Shown: positions 16,972-26,311 of the stretch, piece after piece
How the letters are laid out: each line of letters starts with the position of its first letter
Position numbering within the stretch: the first letter of the stretch is position 1
NCBI RefSeq assembly: GCF_016909175.1
Contig: NZ_JAFBFI010000003.1
Coordinates: 124,001 to 188,000, forward strand
Reading direction: 5' to 3'
Length of the DNA stretch: 64,000 bases
Source of the DNA: Peribacillus deserti
GTDB taxonomy: Bacteria; Bacillota; Bacilli; Bacillales; DSM-1321
Notes under the pieces: model-generated
What the model saw: only the letters and a program-made list of their open reading frames with translations
Told to the model about the DNA's origin: nothing
Database searches by the model: none
Translations under genes and position numbers: made by a program

Positions 16972-18294
16972 TTGAAAAAGGCGTTTTCGTTATTGCTGAT
17001 GATGCTGCTTGTTGTGAGTTTGTTTTTGACTGGATGCAGTGGAAACAAGGCTTCAAATGGTGCCTCCGGTGGTGGAGGAAAGAACTTCACCTATTGGTAC
17101 CCGTGGGGCGGTGATTCCGAGAAGTGGGATAAATGGAGAATGGCAGAGTTCGAAAAGGATAATAAAGGCTATAAGATTAAAGCCACTTATGTTCCGCCGG
17201 ATGGAGGAATTTCGAATGGTAAGCTCCTGGCTTCCATCACTGGAGGAAATCCGCCGGATGTAGTTATAAGTAACGAATATGCAACCGCTTACAGTCTGGC
17301 TGTACAGGGTGCATTAACACCGCTTGATGATTTGCTTAAGAAAAACAAATTTGATGATTCAGGTGTTCTTGAATCCTTCAAGCCACTCATGAAATACAAA
17401 GATAAGACTTATCTATTTCCTCAAGATTCCAACGTAAACCTTCTATACTACAACGTGAAAATGTTCAAGGAAGCCGGGCTTGATCCGGATAATCCCCCTA
17501 AGACCATCGAAGAGCTTGATGCAGCCGCAGAGAAATTAACCAAGGTAAATAATAACAAGATTGATAGATTAGGGTTTATCCCTTGGCTGGATGCAGGAGA
17601 TGAATCATATCTATGGGGCTGGGTGTTCGGTGCCAACTTCTATGATCCTGAAAAAAATAAGGTAGAGCTGAATGACCCTAAATTGCAGGCAGCCTATAAG
17701 TGGATGGACACTTATGCAGTGAAGTACAATCCGGAAAAAATCAAAACCTTTACTTCCGGCTTTGGAGGAGCGTTCTCCCCAGACCATCCGTTCTTTACAG
17801 GGAAAGTAGCCATGACCTTAAATGGTAACTGGTTTGCCAATGCCATCAAAATTTATTCACCGAATACAGAATACCGTGTTGCTCCGATTCCGACTCCAGA
17901 AGGTGGACGTGAAAAAGCAACAACTCTTGGAACCAATGTATTCATGATTCCGAAAGGTGCAAAAAATCCTGATGCGGCGATGAAGTTTATCCTTGCCGGA
18001 GTCCAGCCGAAGGTGCTTGCAGACAATATCAACACCTGGAGATCCATTTCCATTTTTAAAGAGCCTAGTGATGCCATTAAATGGGATAAGGAAAATGACC
18101 AGGTGTATCAGGTAGTGCGGGAAGTGTCCAGTTCACCAGGTGCTGGCCATCCGGCATTGACCTCTGTATCCAAGGAAATGTCAAATGAGTTGAAGCTTCT
18201 TCGAGACAGTGTCATCTACAATCACAAAGATCCTGCTCCATTGTTAAAGGCAGCAGAAGATAAGCTTCAAAAACAGGCTGACAAAACCAAGTAA
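16972..18294 (+). CDS. Sugar ABC transporter substrate-binding lipoprotein
   Basis: TTG at 16972 is taken as start: AAGGGGGAAG lies just upstream, and the product then opens with a proper lipoprotein signal (KKAFSLLLMMLLVVSLFLTG then Cys, lipobox LTGC). The 440-residue protein fits family 1 extracellular solute-binding proteins for sugars and oligosaccharides (TYWYPWGGDSEKWDKW; later FFTGKVAMTLNGNWFANAI, which is typical of the ligand cleft and hinge region). It is anchored outside the membrane and hands substrate to the two permeases encoded next. A long stem-loop follows the gene, a common way to raise the level of binding-protein mRNA. The substrate is unknown; the context suggests a glycoside or oligosaccharide. 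Confidence 0.93.
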   Translation: MKKAFSLLLMMLLVVSLFLTGCSGNKASNGASGGGGKNFTYWYPWGGDSEKWDKWRMAEFEKDNKGYKIKATYVPPDGGISNGKLLASITGGNPPDVVISNEYATAYSLAVQGALTPLDDLLKKNKFDDSGVLESFKPLMKYKDKTYLFPQDSNVNLLYYNVKMFKEAGLDPDNPPKTIEELDAAAEKLTKVNNNKIDRLGFIPWLDAGDESYLWGWVFGANFYDPEKNKVELNDPKLQAAYKWMDTYAVKYNPEKIKTFTSGFGGAFSPDHPFFTGKVAMTLNGNWFANAIKIYSPNTEYRVAPIPTPEGGREKATTLGTNVFMIPKGAKNPDAAMKFILAGVQPKVLADNINTWRSISIFKEPSDAIKWDKENDQVYQVVREVSSSPGAGHPALTSVSKEMSNELKLLRDSVIYNHKDPAPLLKAAEDKLQKQADKTK

Positions 18295-18330
18295 GAAGAG
18301 AAGATTGGAAGTTTAACAGTTATTTAACTA

Positions 18331-18374
18331 GAGTGGAGCTGCAGGTAGTGCTTAAGAGCATTATCTGCAGACTC
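18331..18374 (+). promoter_or_regulatory. Intercistronic stem-loop
   Basis: GAGT...CTGCAG-GTA-GTGCT around a TAAG loop, mirrored by AGCAT-TAT-CTGCAG-ACTC. There is no T run, so it is more likely an mRNA-stabilising or attenuating hairpin between the binding-protein and permease genes than a full terminator. Confidence 0.6.
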
Positions 18375-18430
18375 TCAACATACATAAATCGTCATGCTAA
18401 AACAGTATATAAATGAAAAGAGGTGTGTTC

Positions 18431-19318
18431 ATGGAAAATTCACCAGCCCTGGAGAAAACGTCAATAAACGTTGTACAGCGCAAACTAGGTTCCACTAAAA
18501 AAACAAGAAGGTATCAAACAGCCGTCGTCTACGTTATATTGATTTTATTTTCTCTGGCATTCATTATCCCTTTTCTATGGCTCGTTTCCGGAAGTTTAAA
18601 AAGCAGCAGCGAGCTGTTCACAAACCCGGGGATTCCTAAAGTATTCCACTGGCAAAACTACACCCAGGCCTTCAGCGAGTTTCCTTTCTTCTTATATCTA
18701 AAAAACACACTCTTTATCACCAGCATGAATATTATCGGCTCTGTTATATCCTGTACCTTGATTGCATATGGGTTTTCAAGGATCGAGTGGAAGGGAAGGG
18801 ATGCCGTGTTCGTACTGGTTTTAGTCACGATGCTCCTTCCATTCCAGGTTACGATGATTCCGTTGTTCATGTTATTCCAGAAGCTGGGCTGGATCGGAAC
18901 TTTTCTCCCACTGACGGTTACACCGTTTTTCGGGAACCCGTTCTTTATCTTTTTGCTCAGGCAGTTCTTTATCAGTATCCCGAAAGAGCTTTCTGAAGCT
19001 GCTAAATTGGATGGGGCAAGTGAATTCAGGATTTATTGGAATGTCATTCTGCCACTGTCAAAACCAGTTATCATGACGGTCATTATCTTCGCTTTCCTCG
19101 CATCATGGGGCGATTTTATTGGGCCGCTTGTGTTCCTGAATGATAACAGCCTTTATACGCTGTCACTGGGTATCCAGCAGATAATGAGTGTCAACGACCC
19201 AAGATGGCCATTACTCTTGGCAGTCGGGGTAAGCATGACTTTGCCTGTATTGATTATCTTCTTCGTCTTGCAAAAGTATTTCATCCAAGGAATTGCGCTA
19301 TCCGGAATTAAGGAATGA
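18431..19318 (+). CDS. Carbohydrate ABC transporter permease, MalG type
   Basis: ATG at 18431 follows AGAGGTG; an upstream in-frame ATG at 18413 lacks a site. The 295-residue protein has six predicted membrane helices and the inner-membrane EAA loop (EAAKLDGASEFRIYWNVILP) that docks the ATPase. N-terminal cytoplasmic residues and length match MalG-like permeases. The order here is MalG-like first, then MalF-like, the reverse of most sugar operons. No ATPase gene is in the cluster; a shared MsmX-type ATPase encoded elsewhere is expected, as is usual in Bacillus. Confidence 0.92.
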   Translation: MENSPALEKTSINVVQRKLGSTKKTRRYQTAVVYVILILFSLAFIIPFLWLVSGSLKSSSELFTNPGIPKVFHWQNYTQAFSEFPFFLYLKNTLFITSMNIIGSVISCTLIAYGFSRIEWKGRDAVFVLVLVTMLLPFQVTMIPLFMLFQKLGWIGTFLPLTVTPFFGNPFFIFLLRQFFISIPKELSEAAKLDGASEFRIYWNVILPLSKPVIMTVIIFAFLASWGDFIGPLVFLNDNSLYTLSLGIQQIMSVNDPRWPLLLAVGVSMTLPVLIIFFVLQKYFIQGIALSGIKE

Positions 19319-19331
19319 GAGGTGAATCTTA

Positions 19332-20210
19332 ATGCTCGCCAAAAGAAGAAACCTGTTGAACGGACTATTGTTTATATCTCCCTGGGTCATCGGGTTCCTG
19401 GTTTTTACCACTTACCCGCTGTTAAGTTCCTTGTATTACTCATTAACGGAGTACAATGCTATCTCAGAACCAATATTTGTTGGCTTACAAAACTACAAGG
19501 AACTACTGTTCCAAGATGATTTATTTATAAAAGGCTTGTCTAATACACTCTATATGGTATTTGTCGGACTAACGATAACCACGGTTACTACAATTTTTAT
19601 TGCTGTTTTATTAAACTACAAACATATTAAAGGAATGTCATTTTTCCGGGTAATATTCTTTCTGCCGACTTTGGTTCCGCTGGTAATCCTGTCCATTCTT
19701 TGGATATGGATTCTTCAGCCGGATTCAGGAGTGGTAAATTCGTTTCTAGGTCTGTTTGGAATTGAGGGTCCGGGCTGGTTTTCAAGCCCGACCTGGGCAA
19801 AACCCGCGTTTATCCTTATGGCAATATGGGGTTCTGGCGGTATGATCATTATCTATCTAGCAGGATTGCAGGGGATCTCAGATTCCTTATACGAAGCTGC
19901 CAGGATTGATGGGGCCAATTCGTTTCAGCAATTTTTCCATATAACACTCCCGATGTTAAAGCCAGTTATATTATATAACGTCATTACAGGAATCATCGGT
20001 GTATTCCAGGCATTTGCCGAAGCTTTTATAATCACCCAGGGCGGGCCCGATGGTTCTACAACCTTTTACTCGCTCTATCTATACCAAAACGCATTCCAGT
20101 ATTCAAAAATGGGCTATGCATCCGCCATGGCATGGATTCTTCTAGTTATAGCTCTCATCATTATGTTCGCATTGTTCAAACTTTCAAAAAAATGGGGATA
20201 TAACGGTTAA
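19332..20210 (+). CDS. Carbohydrate ABC transporter permease, MalF type
   Basis: GAGGTG lies seven bases before the ATG, and the gap to the preceding gene is 13 bp. The 292-residue protein starts with a hydrophobic segment typical of the MalF/UgpA class (LLFISPWVIGFLVFTTYPL) and carries the EAA loop (EAARIDGANSFQQFFHITLP). With the MalG-like partner it forms the membrane channel of the importer. Confidence 0.92.
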   Translation: MLAKRRNLLNGLLFISPWVIGFLVFTTYPLLSSLYYSLTEYNAISEPIFVGLQNYKELLFQDDLFIKGLSNTLYMVFVGLTITTVTTIFIAVLLNYKHIKGMSFFRVIFFLPTLVPLVILSILWIWILQPDSGVVNSFLGLFGIEGPGWFSSPTWAKPAFILMAIWGSGGMIIIYLAGLQGISDSLYEAARIDGANSFQQFFHITLPMLKPVILYNVITGIIGVFQAFAEAFIITQGGPDGSTTFYSLYLYQNAFQYSKMGYASAMAWILLVIALIIMFALFKLSKKWGYNG

Positions 20211-20247
20211 TCCGTTATAAATAAATAATACGAAATGGGGAAAGCAC

Positions 20248-20706
20248 GTGGAGAAAAATGTATTAGGAAATAACGTAATCACTCAAATTGGAATTCTAGT
20301 AAACGATATTGAAACAACAAGCCAGGCCTACGCTGATTTCTTTGGAGTGAAGAAGCCTGAAGCGATCATTACGGACACAGTGGATATTGCACAAACTGAA
20401 TACCGCGGGGAACGGTCAGAAGCAAGGGCAAAGCTTGCATTCTTTGATATGGGATCCCTTCAGTTAGAGCTGATCGAACCTGACCACCAGCCAAGCACAT
20501 GGAGGGAGCATCTGGATCTGCATGGCGAAGGCCCGCATCACATCGCCTTTGTCATTAAAGGAATGAAAGAAAAGATCGCTGTGATGGAACGAAACCAGAT
20601 GCCGCTTGTACAAAAAGGAGAATATACCGGCGGACGCTATGCGTATATGGATACGTTCAAGGATTTAAAAATAATGCTCGAGCTGCTGGAGAATGATAAC
20701 GACTAA
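20248..20706 (+). CDS. VOC-family protein 1
   Basis: GTG start with GGGGAAAG upstream. The 152-residue protein has two beta-alpha-beta-beta-beta modules of the vicinal oxygen chelate fold. Possible metal ligands at the family positions are Gln in TQIGILVND, Glu in LQLELIEP, His in GPHHIAFVIKG and Glu in IMLELLE, so all four sites are filled as in methylmalonyl-CoA epimerase-like members. The reaction is unknown; an epimerase, isomerase or lyase acting on a keto-sugar would suit the operon, which is inference. Confidence 0.85.
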   Translation: MEKNVLGNNVITQIGILVNDIETTSQAYADFFGVKKPEAIITDTVDIAQTEYRGERSEARAKLAFFDMGSLQLELIEPDHQPSTWREHLDLHGEGPHHIAFVIKGMKEKIAVMERNQMPLVQKGEYTGGRYAYMDTFKDLKIMLELLENDND

Positions 20707-20722
20707 AAAGGAGGCAAAGCTT

Positions 20723-21199
20723 ATGGATAAAATAGAAAATAATAATCTAGTGAAAATAGGCATCGTGGTCGAAAATATTGAGGAGGCTGCGAGAACCTAT
20801 TCCACGCTCTTTGGAACGGAGCTGCCTGAAATTCAGATTCCACCGGAGGAATATACACCAGACCCGACTGGAGCAACCTATACGTGGTACAGAGGAAAAA
20901 TGATTCCTGCACGGACCAAATTTGCCAACCTGCAAATGGGTCCTGTTACGGTCGAACTGCTTGAGCCATATGATGAAGATAGTCCTTGGAATGAGTTTAA
21001 GCAGAAGAACGGTACAGGTGTCCATTTTATCACTTACACTGTTAATGGATTTGAAGAGCATATTAAATTTGTCGAAGGGAAAGGGATGCCGCTCGTACAT
21101 AAAGGAGAGTATGGATCCGGAAGATATAGCTATTTCGATTCTATCCCTCAATTAGGTGTGACGCTGGGTCTACAGGAACTGGGAAAGAAAACGAGCTAA
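20723..21199 (+). CDS. VOC-family protein 2
   Basis: ATG at 20723 follows a perfect AAGGAGG; an upstream in-frame ATG at 20693 lies inside the first VOC gene. The 158-residue product is similar in layout to its neighbour (LVKIGIVVENIEEAARTYS, VTVELLEP, GVHFITYTVNG). At two of the four metal positions it differs: Lys replaces Gln near the start, and the last strand reads GVTLGLQE rather than LELLE. It may bind metal differently or act as a partner subunit. The two genes probably arose by duplication. Confidence 0.83.
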   Translation: MDKIENNNLVKIGIVVENIEEAARTYSTLFGTELPEIQIPPEEYTPDPTGATYTWYRGKMIPARTKFANLQMGPVTVELLEPYDEDSPWNEFKQKNGTGVHFITYTVNGFEEHIKFVEGKGMPLVHKGEYGSGRYSYFDSIPQLGVTLGLQELGKKTS

Positions 21200-21215
21200 A
21201 GCGGAGGTTCAATAT

Positions 21216-21914
21216 ATGAAGATATTGATTACAGGTGCTGGAAGAGGGCTTGGCTTGGAGCTTGCGAGGGCGGGTGGGGATAGAGGGCATACCATTTTGG
21301 CTGGTCTCCGGGATCAAACAAAAGCTGAAGGGCTGACTCAGCTGCACAACCGTTTCCCCGGGAGAATCCACCCTCTTTCAATGGAAGTAACGAATGAGGC
21401 TTCCATTGCCGAGAGCGCAACGAAAGCAATGTCAGAGTTTGGCTCCATCGATGTAATTATCAATAATGCTGGCGTACTTGTGGAACGGGATAAGAGAATT
21501 GAGGATCTTGATTTTGCGCAGCTTCAATTCACGATGGATGTGAATTTATACGGCCCCATGCGGGTAGTGAAGCATTTTCTTCCATTGCTATTGAAGGGCC
21601 AAGACCAATCGATCGTCAATATATCTTCTGAAGCTGGAAGCTTTCATAATGCCTATGGAGGAGATTATCCTTATGCCATCTCGAAAGCAGCGCTGAATAT
21701 GTTTTCCGAACAGCTAAAGAAGTATGTGAAGGAGAAAGAAATCAATGTCTATGCCATCCATCCCGGCTGGATTAAAACAGATATGGGCGGAGATAAAGCG
21801 CCAGGCTCTCCAGTGGAAACAGCCAACAACATTATGGATATCGTGGAAGGAAAAACCAGTGTAAAGAGTGATTTTGCTTTTATTGACCATAGAGGCGGCA
21901 GCATGGCCATCTAG
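21216..21914 (+). CDS. Short-chain dehydrogenase/reductase (SDR)
   Basis: The 232-residue protein has the NAD(P)-binding TGAGRGLGLELA motif, the INNAG motif, a catalytic Ser (NISSEAGS) and YPYAISK with the catalytic Tyr and Lys. It lies 16 bp after the VOC gene with a GGAGG nearby, in the sugar operon. The substrate is unknown; a carbonyl or hydroxyl on the imported sugar is plausible. Confidence 0.9.
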   Translation: MKILITGAGRGLGLELARAGGDRGHTILAGLRDQTKAEGLTQLHNRFPGRIHPLSMEVTNEASIAESATKAMSEFGSIDVIINNAGVLVERDKRIEDLDFAQLQFTMDVNLYGPMRVVKHFLPLLLKGQDQSIVNISSEAGSFHNAYGGDYPYAISKAALNMFSEQLKKYVKEKEINVYAIHPGWIKTDMGGDKAPGSPVETANNIMDIVEGKTSVKSDFAFIDHRGGSMAI

Positions 21915-21932
21915 CAGAAAGGGGAGGAGCCA

Positions 21933-22574
21933 TTGAAGAGAATACTTGCTATTGTTGGCGATTATTATCACAAGTATGAATGGGCACAAGAGTCGCTTCT
22001 GAAAGCTCTTCAACCATATCAAGATGTAAAACTGGTCTTTACAGAGACAGGTCAGCTGCTTGAAAAGCTCGGCGAAAAGCCTGACGCCGTTGTTTTATTT
22101 AAGGAAGATCGGGTAAATCCTAACGAAAAGGAAGTTTCTACGTGGATGACAAATGAGATATCTCAATCAATTGTTGATTATGTAGAAAATGGCGGGAATT
22201 GGGTTGCCTGGCATGCTGGGCTCGCTTCTTTTCCGGTGGAAGGGAGCTACACTCAAATGCTCAGGGGCTACTTCCTGTCCCATCCTGAAAAGCATCAGTC
22301 CGTTCGTTATGTTAGTTCAGGTGAAAATCTGATTGTCTCTGAAACTATTAATTTTAACATTATGGATGAACATTATTTTGTCCATGTGGATGAAGCAAAT
22401 ACCAATGTTTTTCTTCGTTCTGAATCAGTCGATGGTGAGTCGATCGCAGGGTGGTATCATAAATATGGAAACGGGCGGGTTGTCTGTTTGACTCCAGCCC
22501 ATAATCAAGAAGGGCTAATGAATTCAGAGTTTCTAAGTGTTTTAGGAAAGTGTGTTCATTGGGTCAGCGAATAA
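21933..22574 (+). CDS. ThuA-like protein
   Basis: TTG start with GGGGAGGAG seven bases upstream. The 213-residue protein has the ThuA-like glutamine-amidotransferase-like fold: an N-terminal strand IVGDYYHKYEW, ENGGNWVAWHAG in the middle, and RVVCLTPAHNQEG near the end. In Rhizobium, ThuA works with the Gfo/Idh-type ThuB in making 3-keto-trehalose. The gene before a Gfo/Idh oxidoreductase here suggests a similar keto-sugar route. A terminator separates the two genes. Confidence 0.85.
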   Translation: MKRILAIVGDYYHKYEWAQESLLKALQPYQDVKLVFTETGQLLEKLGEKPDAVVLFKEDRVNPNEKEVSTWMTNEISQSIVDYVENGGNWVAWHAGLASFPVEGSYTQMLRGYFLSHPEKHQSVRYVSSGENLIVSETINFNIMDEHYFVHVDEANTNVFLRSESVDGESIAGWYHKYGNGRVVCLTPAHNQEGLMNSEFLSVLGKCVHWVSE

Positions 22575-22588
22575 AAGCCAGAAGGTGT

Positions 22589-22616
22589 AAGGGGTTAAAA
22601 CCCCTTCCCTTTTTTT
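22589..22616 (+). terminator. Terminator or attenuator inside the sugar operon
   Basis: AAGGGGTT/AACCCCTT stem followed by CCCTTTTTTT between the ThuA-like and Gfo/Idh genes. No new promoter is obvious before the next gene, so it may reduce rather than stop its transcription. Confidence 0.75.
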
Positions 22617-22648
22617 GTAGTTTTTTAGAACGGAAAGGAGGCTTATAT

Positions 22649-23728
22649 ATGGGGAATAAAGTAAAGGTTGGGTTAATAGGAACCGGGAATATTGGAAGGA
22701 TTCATATTGAAAACCTTCAAAAATACCCTGAGGATTGTGATATTGTGGCTGTGACGAACACTACCCTATCAAAGGCGGAGTCCTGCGCTGCAGAATTCAA
22801 CATCCCCTTTGTAGAAAAAAGTGCAGATGAGCTAATTGCTAGAACCGACATAGACGCGGTCATCATTGCGGTCCCGAACCAATTTCATACGCCATTGACC
22901 ATACAGGCACTAAAGGCAGGCAAGCACGTACTTCTTGAAAAGCCGATGGCATTGAACCAAGAGGATGCTAAAGAGATATTGATGGTCAAAGAAGCTACGG
23001 ATAAAATCGTGATGATGGCACAGCAAATGCGCTTTGAGTGGGCAGCCCAGCATGTCAGGGAACAGATCGAAAGGGGAGAACTTGGGAACATCTACATGGC
23101 CAAAACCGGCTGGTGCCGACGGAAAGGAATTCCAGCCTGGGGAACTTGGTTTACCGACAGCAAGAAATCAGGCGGCGGGCCGCTCATTGATATTGGTGTC
23201 CACATGCTCGACCTTGCACTGTATATGATGGGAAACCCAAAGCCGGTGTCGGTCTTCGGCAGCACCTACTCGGAATTTGGACCTAAACAAAAAGGCATAG
23301 GCAGCTGGGGCTCGCCTGATTGGGATGGCATCTATGATGTAGAGGATATCGCCACCGCTATGATTAAGATGGAAGACGGAGCCACACTGCTTCTCGAAGC
23401 AAGCTGGGCCGCCCACATGGACTGTGATGAAGAACCACATCTATCCTTATATGGATCAGAAGGCGGAGTCGTATTAAAGGCAGTTGACGAGAGATTCGTA
23501 GGAGGTAAGTTCCTGACTGAACAATTTGATAGAGTCGTAGACATAGAGTTTAACGAGCCGGAGGGATTTATACACGGCCGTACCTTGCTTGTGAAGCATT
23601 TTATCGATTGTATCAAGGAAGGGAAAGAGCCGATTGCTTCTGCGATGGATGGGTATAAGACCCAGATCATATTGGATGCGATTTATGAATCGGCCAGGAC
23701 TGGAACTGTTATTTCATTAGGCTGGTAA
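22649..23728 (+). CDS. Gfo/Idh/MocA-family oxidoreductase
   Basis: ATG at 22649 follows AAAGGAGG. The 359-residue protein opens with the NAD-binding motif VGLIGTGNIGRIHIENL, and has the family's AGKHVLLEKPMA with the catalytic Lys and a later GGGPLIDIGVHMLDLALYM with the His that binds substrate. Such enzymes oxidise sugar hydroxyls, often at C3, with NAD. It ends the sugar operon and is followed by a strong terminator. With the ThuA-like neighbour it suggests a 3-keto-glycoside route. Confidence 0.92.
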   Translation: MGNKVKVGLIGTGNIGRIHIENLQKYPEDCDIVAVTNTTLSKAESCAAEFNIPFVEKSADELIARTDIDAVIIAVPNQFHTPLTIQALKAGKHVLLEKPMALNQEDAKEILMVKEATDKIVMMAQQMRFEWAAQHVREQIERGELGNIYMAKTGWCRRKGIPAWGTWFTDSKKSGGGPLIDIGVHMLDLALYMMGNPKPVSVFGSTYSEFGPKQKGIGSWGSPDWDGIYDVEDIATAMIKMEDGATLLLEASWAAHMDCDEEPHLSLYGSEGGVVLKAVDERFVGGKFLTEQFDRVVDIEFNEPEGFIHGRTLLVKHFIDCIKEGKEPIASAMDGYKTQIILDAIYESARTGTVISLGW

Positions 23729-23831
23729 TATTATTCTGCAGCCAAAACTGATATATATTTAGAAAAAACCAAATGTTAATGCAATTTGCCGAAACAATGA
23801 AGAAATAACAAGCTTAAATTTATCTCGAGAA

Positions 23832-23865
23832 AGACTCTCAGCCGATTGGGCTGAGAGTCTTTTTG
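23832..23865 (+). terminator. Strong intrinsic terminator of the sugar operon
   Basis: A 12-bp perfect stem AGACTCTCAGCC/GGCTGAGAGTCT with a 5-base loop, then T4. Confidence 0.93.
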
Positions 23866-24066
23866 TACCTTTTTTATAAAATGCGTAATGATTCTCACAT
23901 TGTTGGAAGAAAAATCCACGCTTTTTTACTTTATAGGAATAAAGGATTATTCCCCTTCCAGCCTCATACCTATATGGCAATAAATTACATGGTTATTATT
24001 TACCAATTTTGGAAATCGGTGTGTATGTCGTTAGGTTCCCGAATTTTATATGTAGTATACTCGCCT

Positions 24067-24080
24067 TGTAAGCGCTAACA
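24067..24080. promoter_or_regulatory. CcpA cre site of the GH3 gene
   Basis: TGTAAGCGCTAACA is a full match to TGWAARCGYTWNCW. A TATACT at 24056-24061 lies directly upstream, so the site would sit at the start of transcription and give glucose repression. The region 23866-24158 holds no gene. Confidence 0.85.
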
Positions 24081-24158
24081 AACTACATAAAGGAGGAAAA
24101 GGTCTTAAGCTAAACCGGACTATTTGGTTCACACAAAAAAGCATAGGAGGAGATTGGG

Positions 24159-26069
24159 TTGGCTAAGAGAGGCTTAAAGCATTCCATTCTTACTGGTTTA
24201 ACGCTGCTTACCCTGGTTGGAACAAGTATAGGCGGGCAGTCCAATCATGTAGATGCACGCGGGAAAGAAAAGATAGCACCTTACAAGAATCCTAAACTAT
24301 CCGTTGAAAAAAGAGTGGACGATTTGCTGCCGAGAATGACCCTTGACGAGAAGATCGGCCAGATGGTGCAGCCTGAACGAAATGCCGTTACAGCAAATGA
24401 TATCAAAGTGTACGGAATAGGCTCTGTCCTAAGCGGCGGCGGGTCACTGCCAACAACAGGGAATAAGCCGGCTGATTGGGCAAACATGGTCGATGATTTC
24501 CAAAGAGGTGCCAGATCCACCCGTTTAGGCATTCCTATTATCTATGGTGTTGATGCCGTTCACGGGCATAACAATGTGTATGGTGCCACTATTTTTCCTC
24601 ATAACATAGGCTTGGGTGCCGCTCATGATCTGAAGCTGATGAAGCGGATTGGACAAGCTACAGCCGAGGAAGTTCGCGCGACCGGTATTTCCTATACATT
24701 TGCTCCTGTACTTGCTGCTCCGCAGAATATCCGCTGGGGCCGTACGTATGAAGGCTATAGTGAAGATCCAAAGGACACCGGTAAGCTTGGTTCGGCCTTG
24801 GTTGAAGGCCTCCAGGGTGAAAAGAATGCCCCTGACTTCTTAAAAGGGAAACATGTTGCCGCTTCTATTAAGCACTTTGTCGGCGATGGGCTGACGGAAG
24901 GCGGAGATGACCAGGGGAACGTAACAGAATATACGGAAGAAGATATTCAGAAGCATATTAAACCATACAGAGAAGCCATTAAAGCCGGAGCAAGAACGGT
25001 CATGGTGACCTACTCAAGCATTAACGGCCTTAAAACGCATGGCGACTATCACATGATCACCGAAGTGTTAAAAGGGGATTTGGGCTTCACAGGTTTTGTT
25101 ATCTCAGACTATAACGGCCCGCAGCAGATCGCTCCTAATGATTTTAGAGAATCGGTCAAGCGCAGTGTGAACTCTGGAATTGACTTATTCATGATTCCGA
25201 ATGAGTGGAGACAATTCATTTCTACAACTAAAGAACTTGTCGCAAAAGGGGAAGTATCTGAAAGCCGTATTGATGATGCCGTAACGAGAATTTTACGTGT
25301 TAAATTTGAAAATGGCCTTTTCGAAAAGCCATATGCTGACCAGGATTTAGTCGCTAAAGGTGTCGGTGGTGCTGAACACCGTGCCATCGCACGCGAAGCT
25401 GTCCGTAAATCTCAGGTTCTATTAAAAAATAAAAATGACATTTTACCTCTTCAAAAGAAAAATTCAAAAATTTTCGTAGCCGGCAAGAAAGCCGATAATA
25501 TGGGCTACCAGGCTGGCGGCTGGACGATTAGCTGGCAGGGTGGTTCCCCCCAATGGATGGGACAGCCTGAAAAGGATTTGATTCCGGGTACAACGATCCT
25601 TGAAGGAATCAAAGAGAAAGCTGGAAAAAATACAAAGGTCGACTATAGTGAAGATGGAACAGGCGCCAAGGGCCACGATGTAGCCGTAGTTGTTATTGGT
25701 GAACCGCCGTATGCCGAAATGTACGGAGACCGCGATGATTTAGGTCTGCTTCAGGAAGATATCGATCTACTAAATAAAGTAAAAGCTTCCGGAGTTCCCA
25801 TGGTTGTCCTTCTTCAGTCCGGACGCCCAATGATACTTACCGAGCAGCTAAAAGATATGGATGCGCTTGTAGCTTCCTGGCTACCTGGCAGTGAAGGCGG
25901 AGGGGTTGCCGATGTTCTATTCGGTGACTACCAGTTTACAGGCAAACTCTCCTTTACTTGGCCGAGAAATATGGAACAAATCAATAATCATGATAAAGTT
26001 AACCCATTATTCAAAAAGGGATACGGCTTAAAAACGAAGCAATCTGGTAAAAAGTCACATTCACATTAA
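24159..26069 (+). CDS. Secreted GH3 beta-glucosidase/exo-glucanase
   Basis: TTG start with AGGAGGAG upstream. The 636-residue protein has a signal peptide (basic start, LTGLTLLTLVGTSIGG core). The GH3 N-terminal barrel carries IGQMVQPER, KHFVGDGLTEGGDDQGN and the nucleophile Asp in FVISDYNG (about residue 317). The C-terminal domain carries IGEPPYAEMYGDR, where the Glu is the likely acid/base (about residue 520). These are the marks of the exo-1,3/1,4-beta-glucanase branch of GH3. It has its own cre-controlled promoter. Released sugars could feed the ABC importer upstream. The tail is His- and Lys-rich (KSHSH). Confidence 0.92.
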   Translation: MAKRGLKHSILTGLTLLTLVGTSIGGQSNHVDARGKEKIAPYKNPKLSVEKRVDDLLPRMTLDEKIGQMVQPERNAVTANDIKVYGIGSVLSGGGSLPTTGNKPADWANMVDDFQRGARSTRLGIPIIYGVDAVHGHNNVYGATIFPHNIGLGAAHDLKLMKRIGQATAEEVRATGISYTFAPVLAAPQNIRWGRTYEGYSEDPKDTGKLGSALVEGLQGEKNAPDFLKGKHVAASIKHFVGDGLTEGGDDQGNVTEYTEEDIQKHIKPYREAIKAGARTVMVTYSSINGLKTHGDYHMITEVLKGDLGFTGFVISDYNGPQQIAPNDFRESVKRSVNSGIDLFMIPNEWRQFISTTKELVAKGEVSESRIDDAVTRILRVKFENGLFEKPYADQDLVAKGVGGAEHRAIAREAVRKSQVLLKNKNDILPLQKKNSKIFVAGKKADNMGYQAGGWTISWQGGSPQWMGQPEKDLIPGTTILEGIKEKAGKNTKVDYSEDGTGAKGHDVAVVVIGEPPYAEMYGDRDDLGLLQEDIDLLNKVKASGVPMVVLLQSGRPMILTEQLKDMDALVASWLPGSEGGGVADVLFGDYQFTGKLSFTWPRNMEQINNHDKVNPLFKKGYGLKTKQSGKKSHSH

Positions 26070-26080
26070 TAGTCATAATC

Positions 26081-26108
26081 AAAGGCTGACAAATTGCTGT
26101 TAGCCTTT
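26081..26108. terminator. Hairpin after the GH3 gene, duplicated at 30654
   Basis: AAAGGCTGACA/TGTTAGCCTTT stem of 11 bp, T-poor tail. Its surroundings are repeated nearly unchanged at 30639-30685. Confidence 0.7.
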
Positions 26109-26311
26109 GCTGATTATAGGAACGTTTAAAAAACTCTTGTCTCTGCATCTCCCTACCCCTCAATAGGCTATTTCTCTCTTTTTTGTATTCTGTCAATTTC
26201 TTAATATTAAAGACATATTAGATTAACATTATTTCAATATTATGGAGTTATTGTCATTATTTATGCAAATCATTCGCCATTTGACGATGAATTAAACTTA
26301 GGAGGCGTAAT

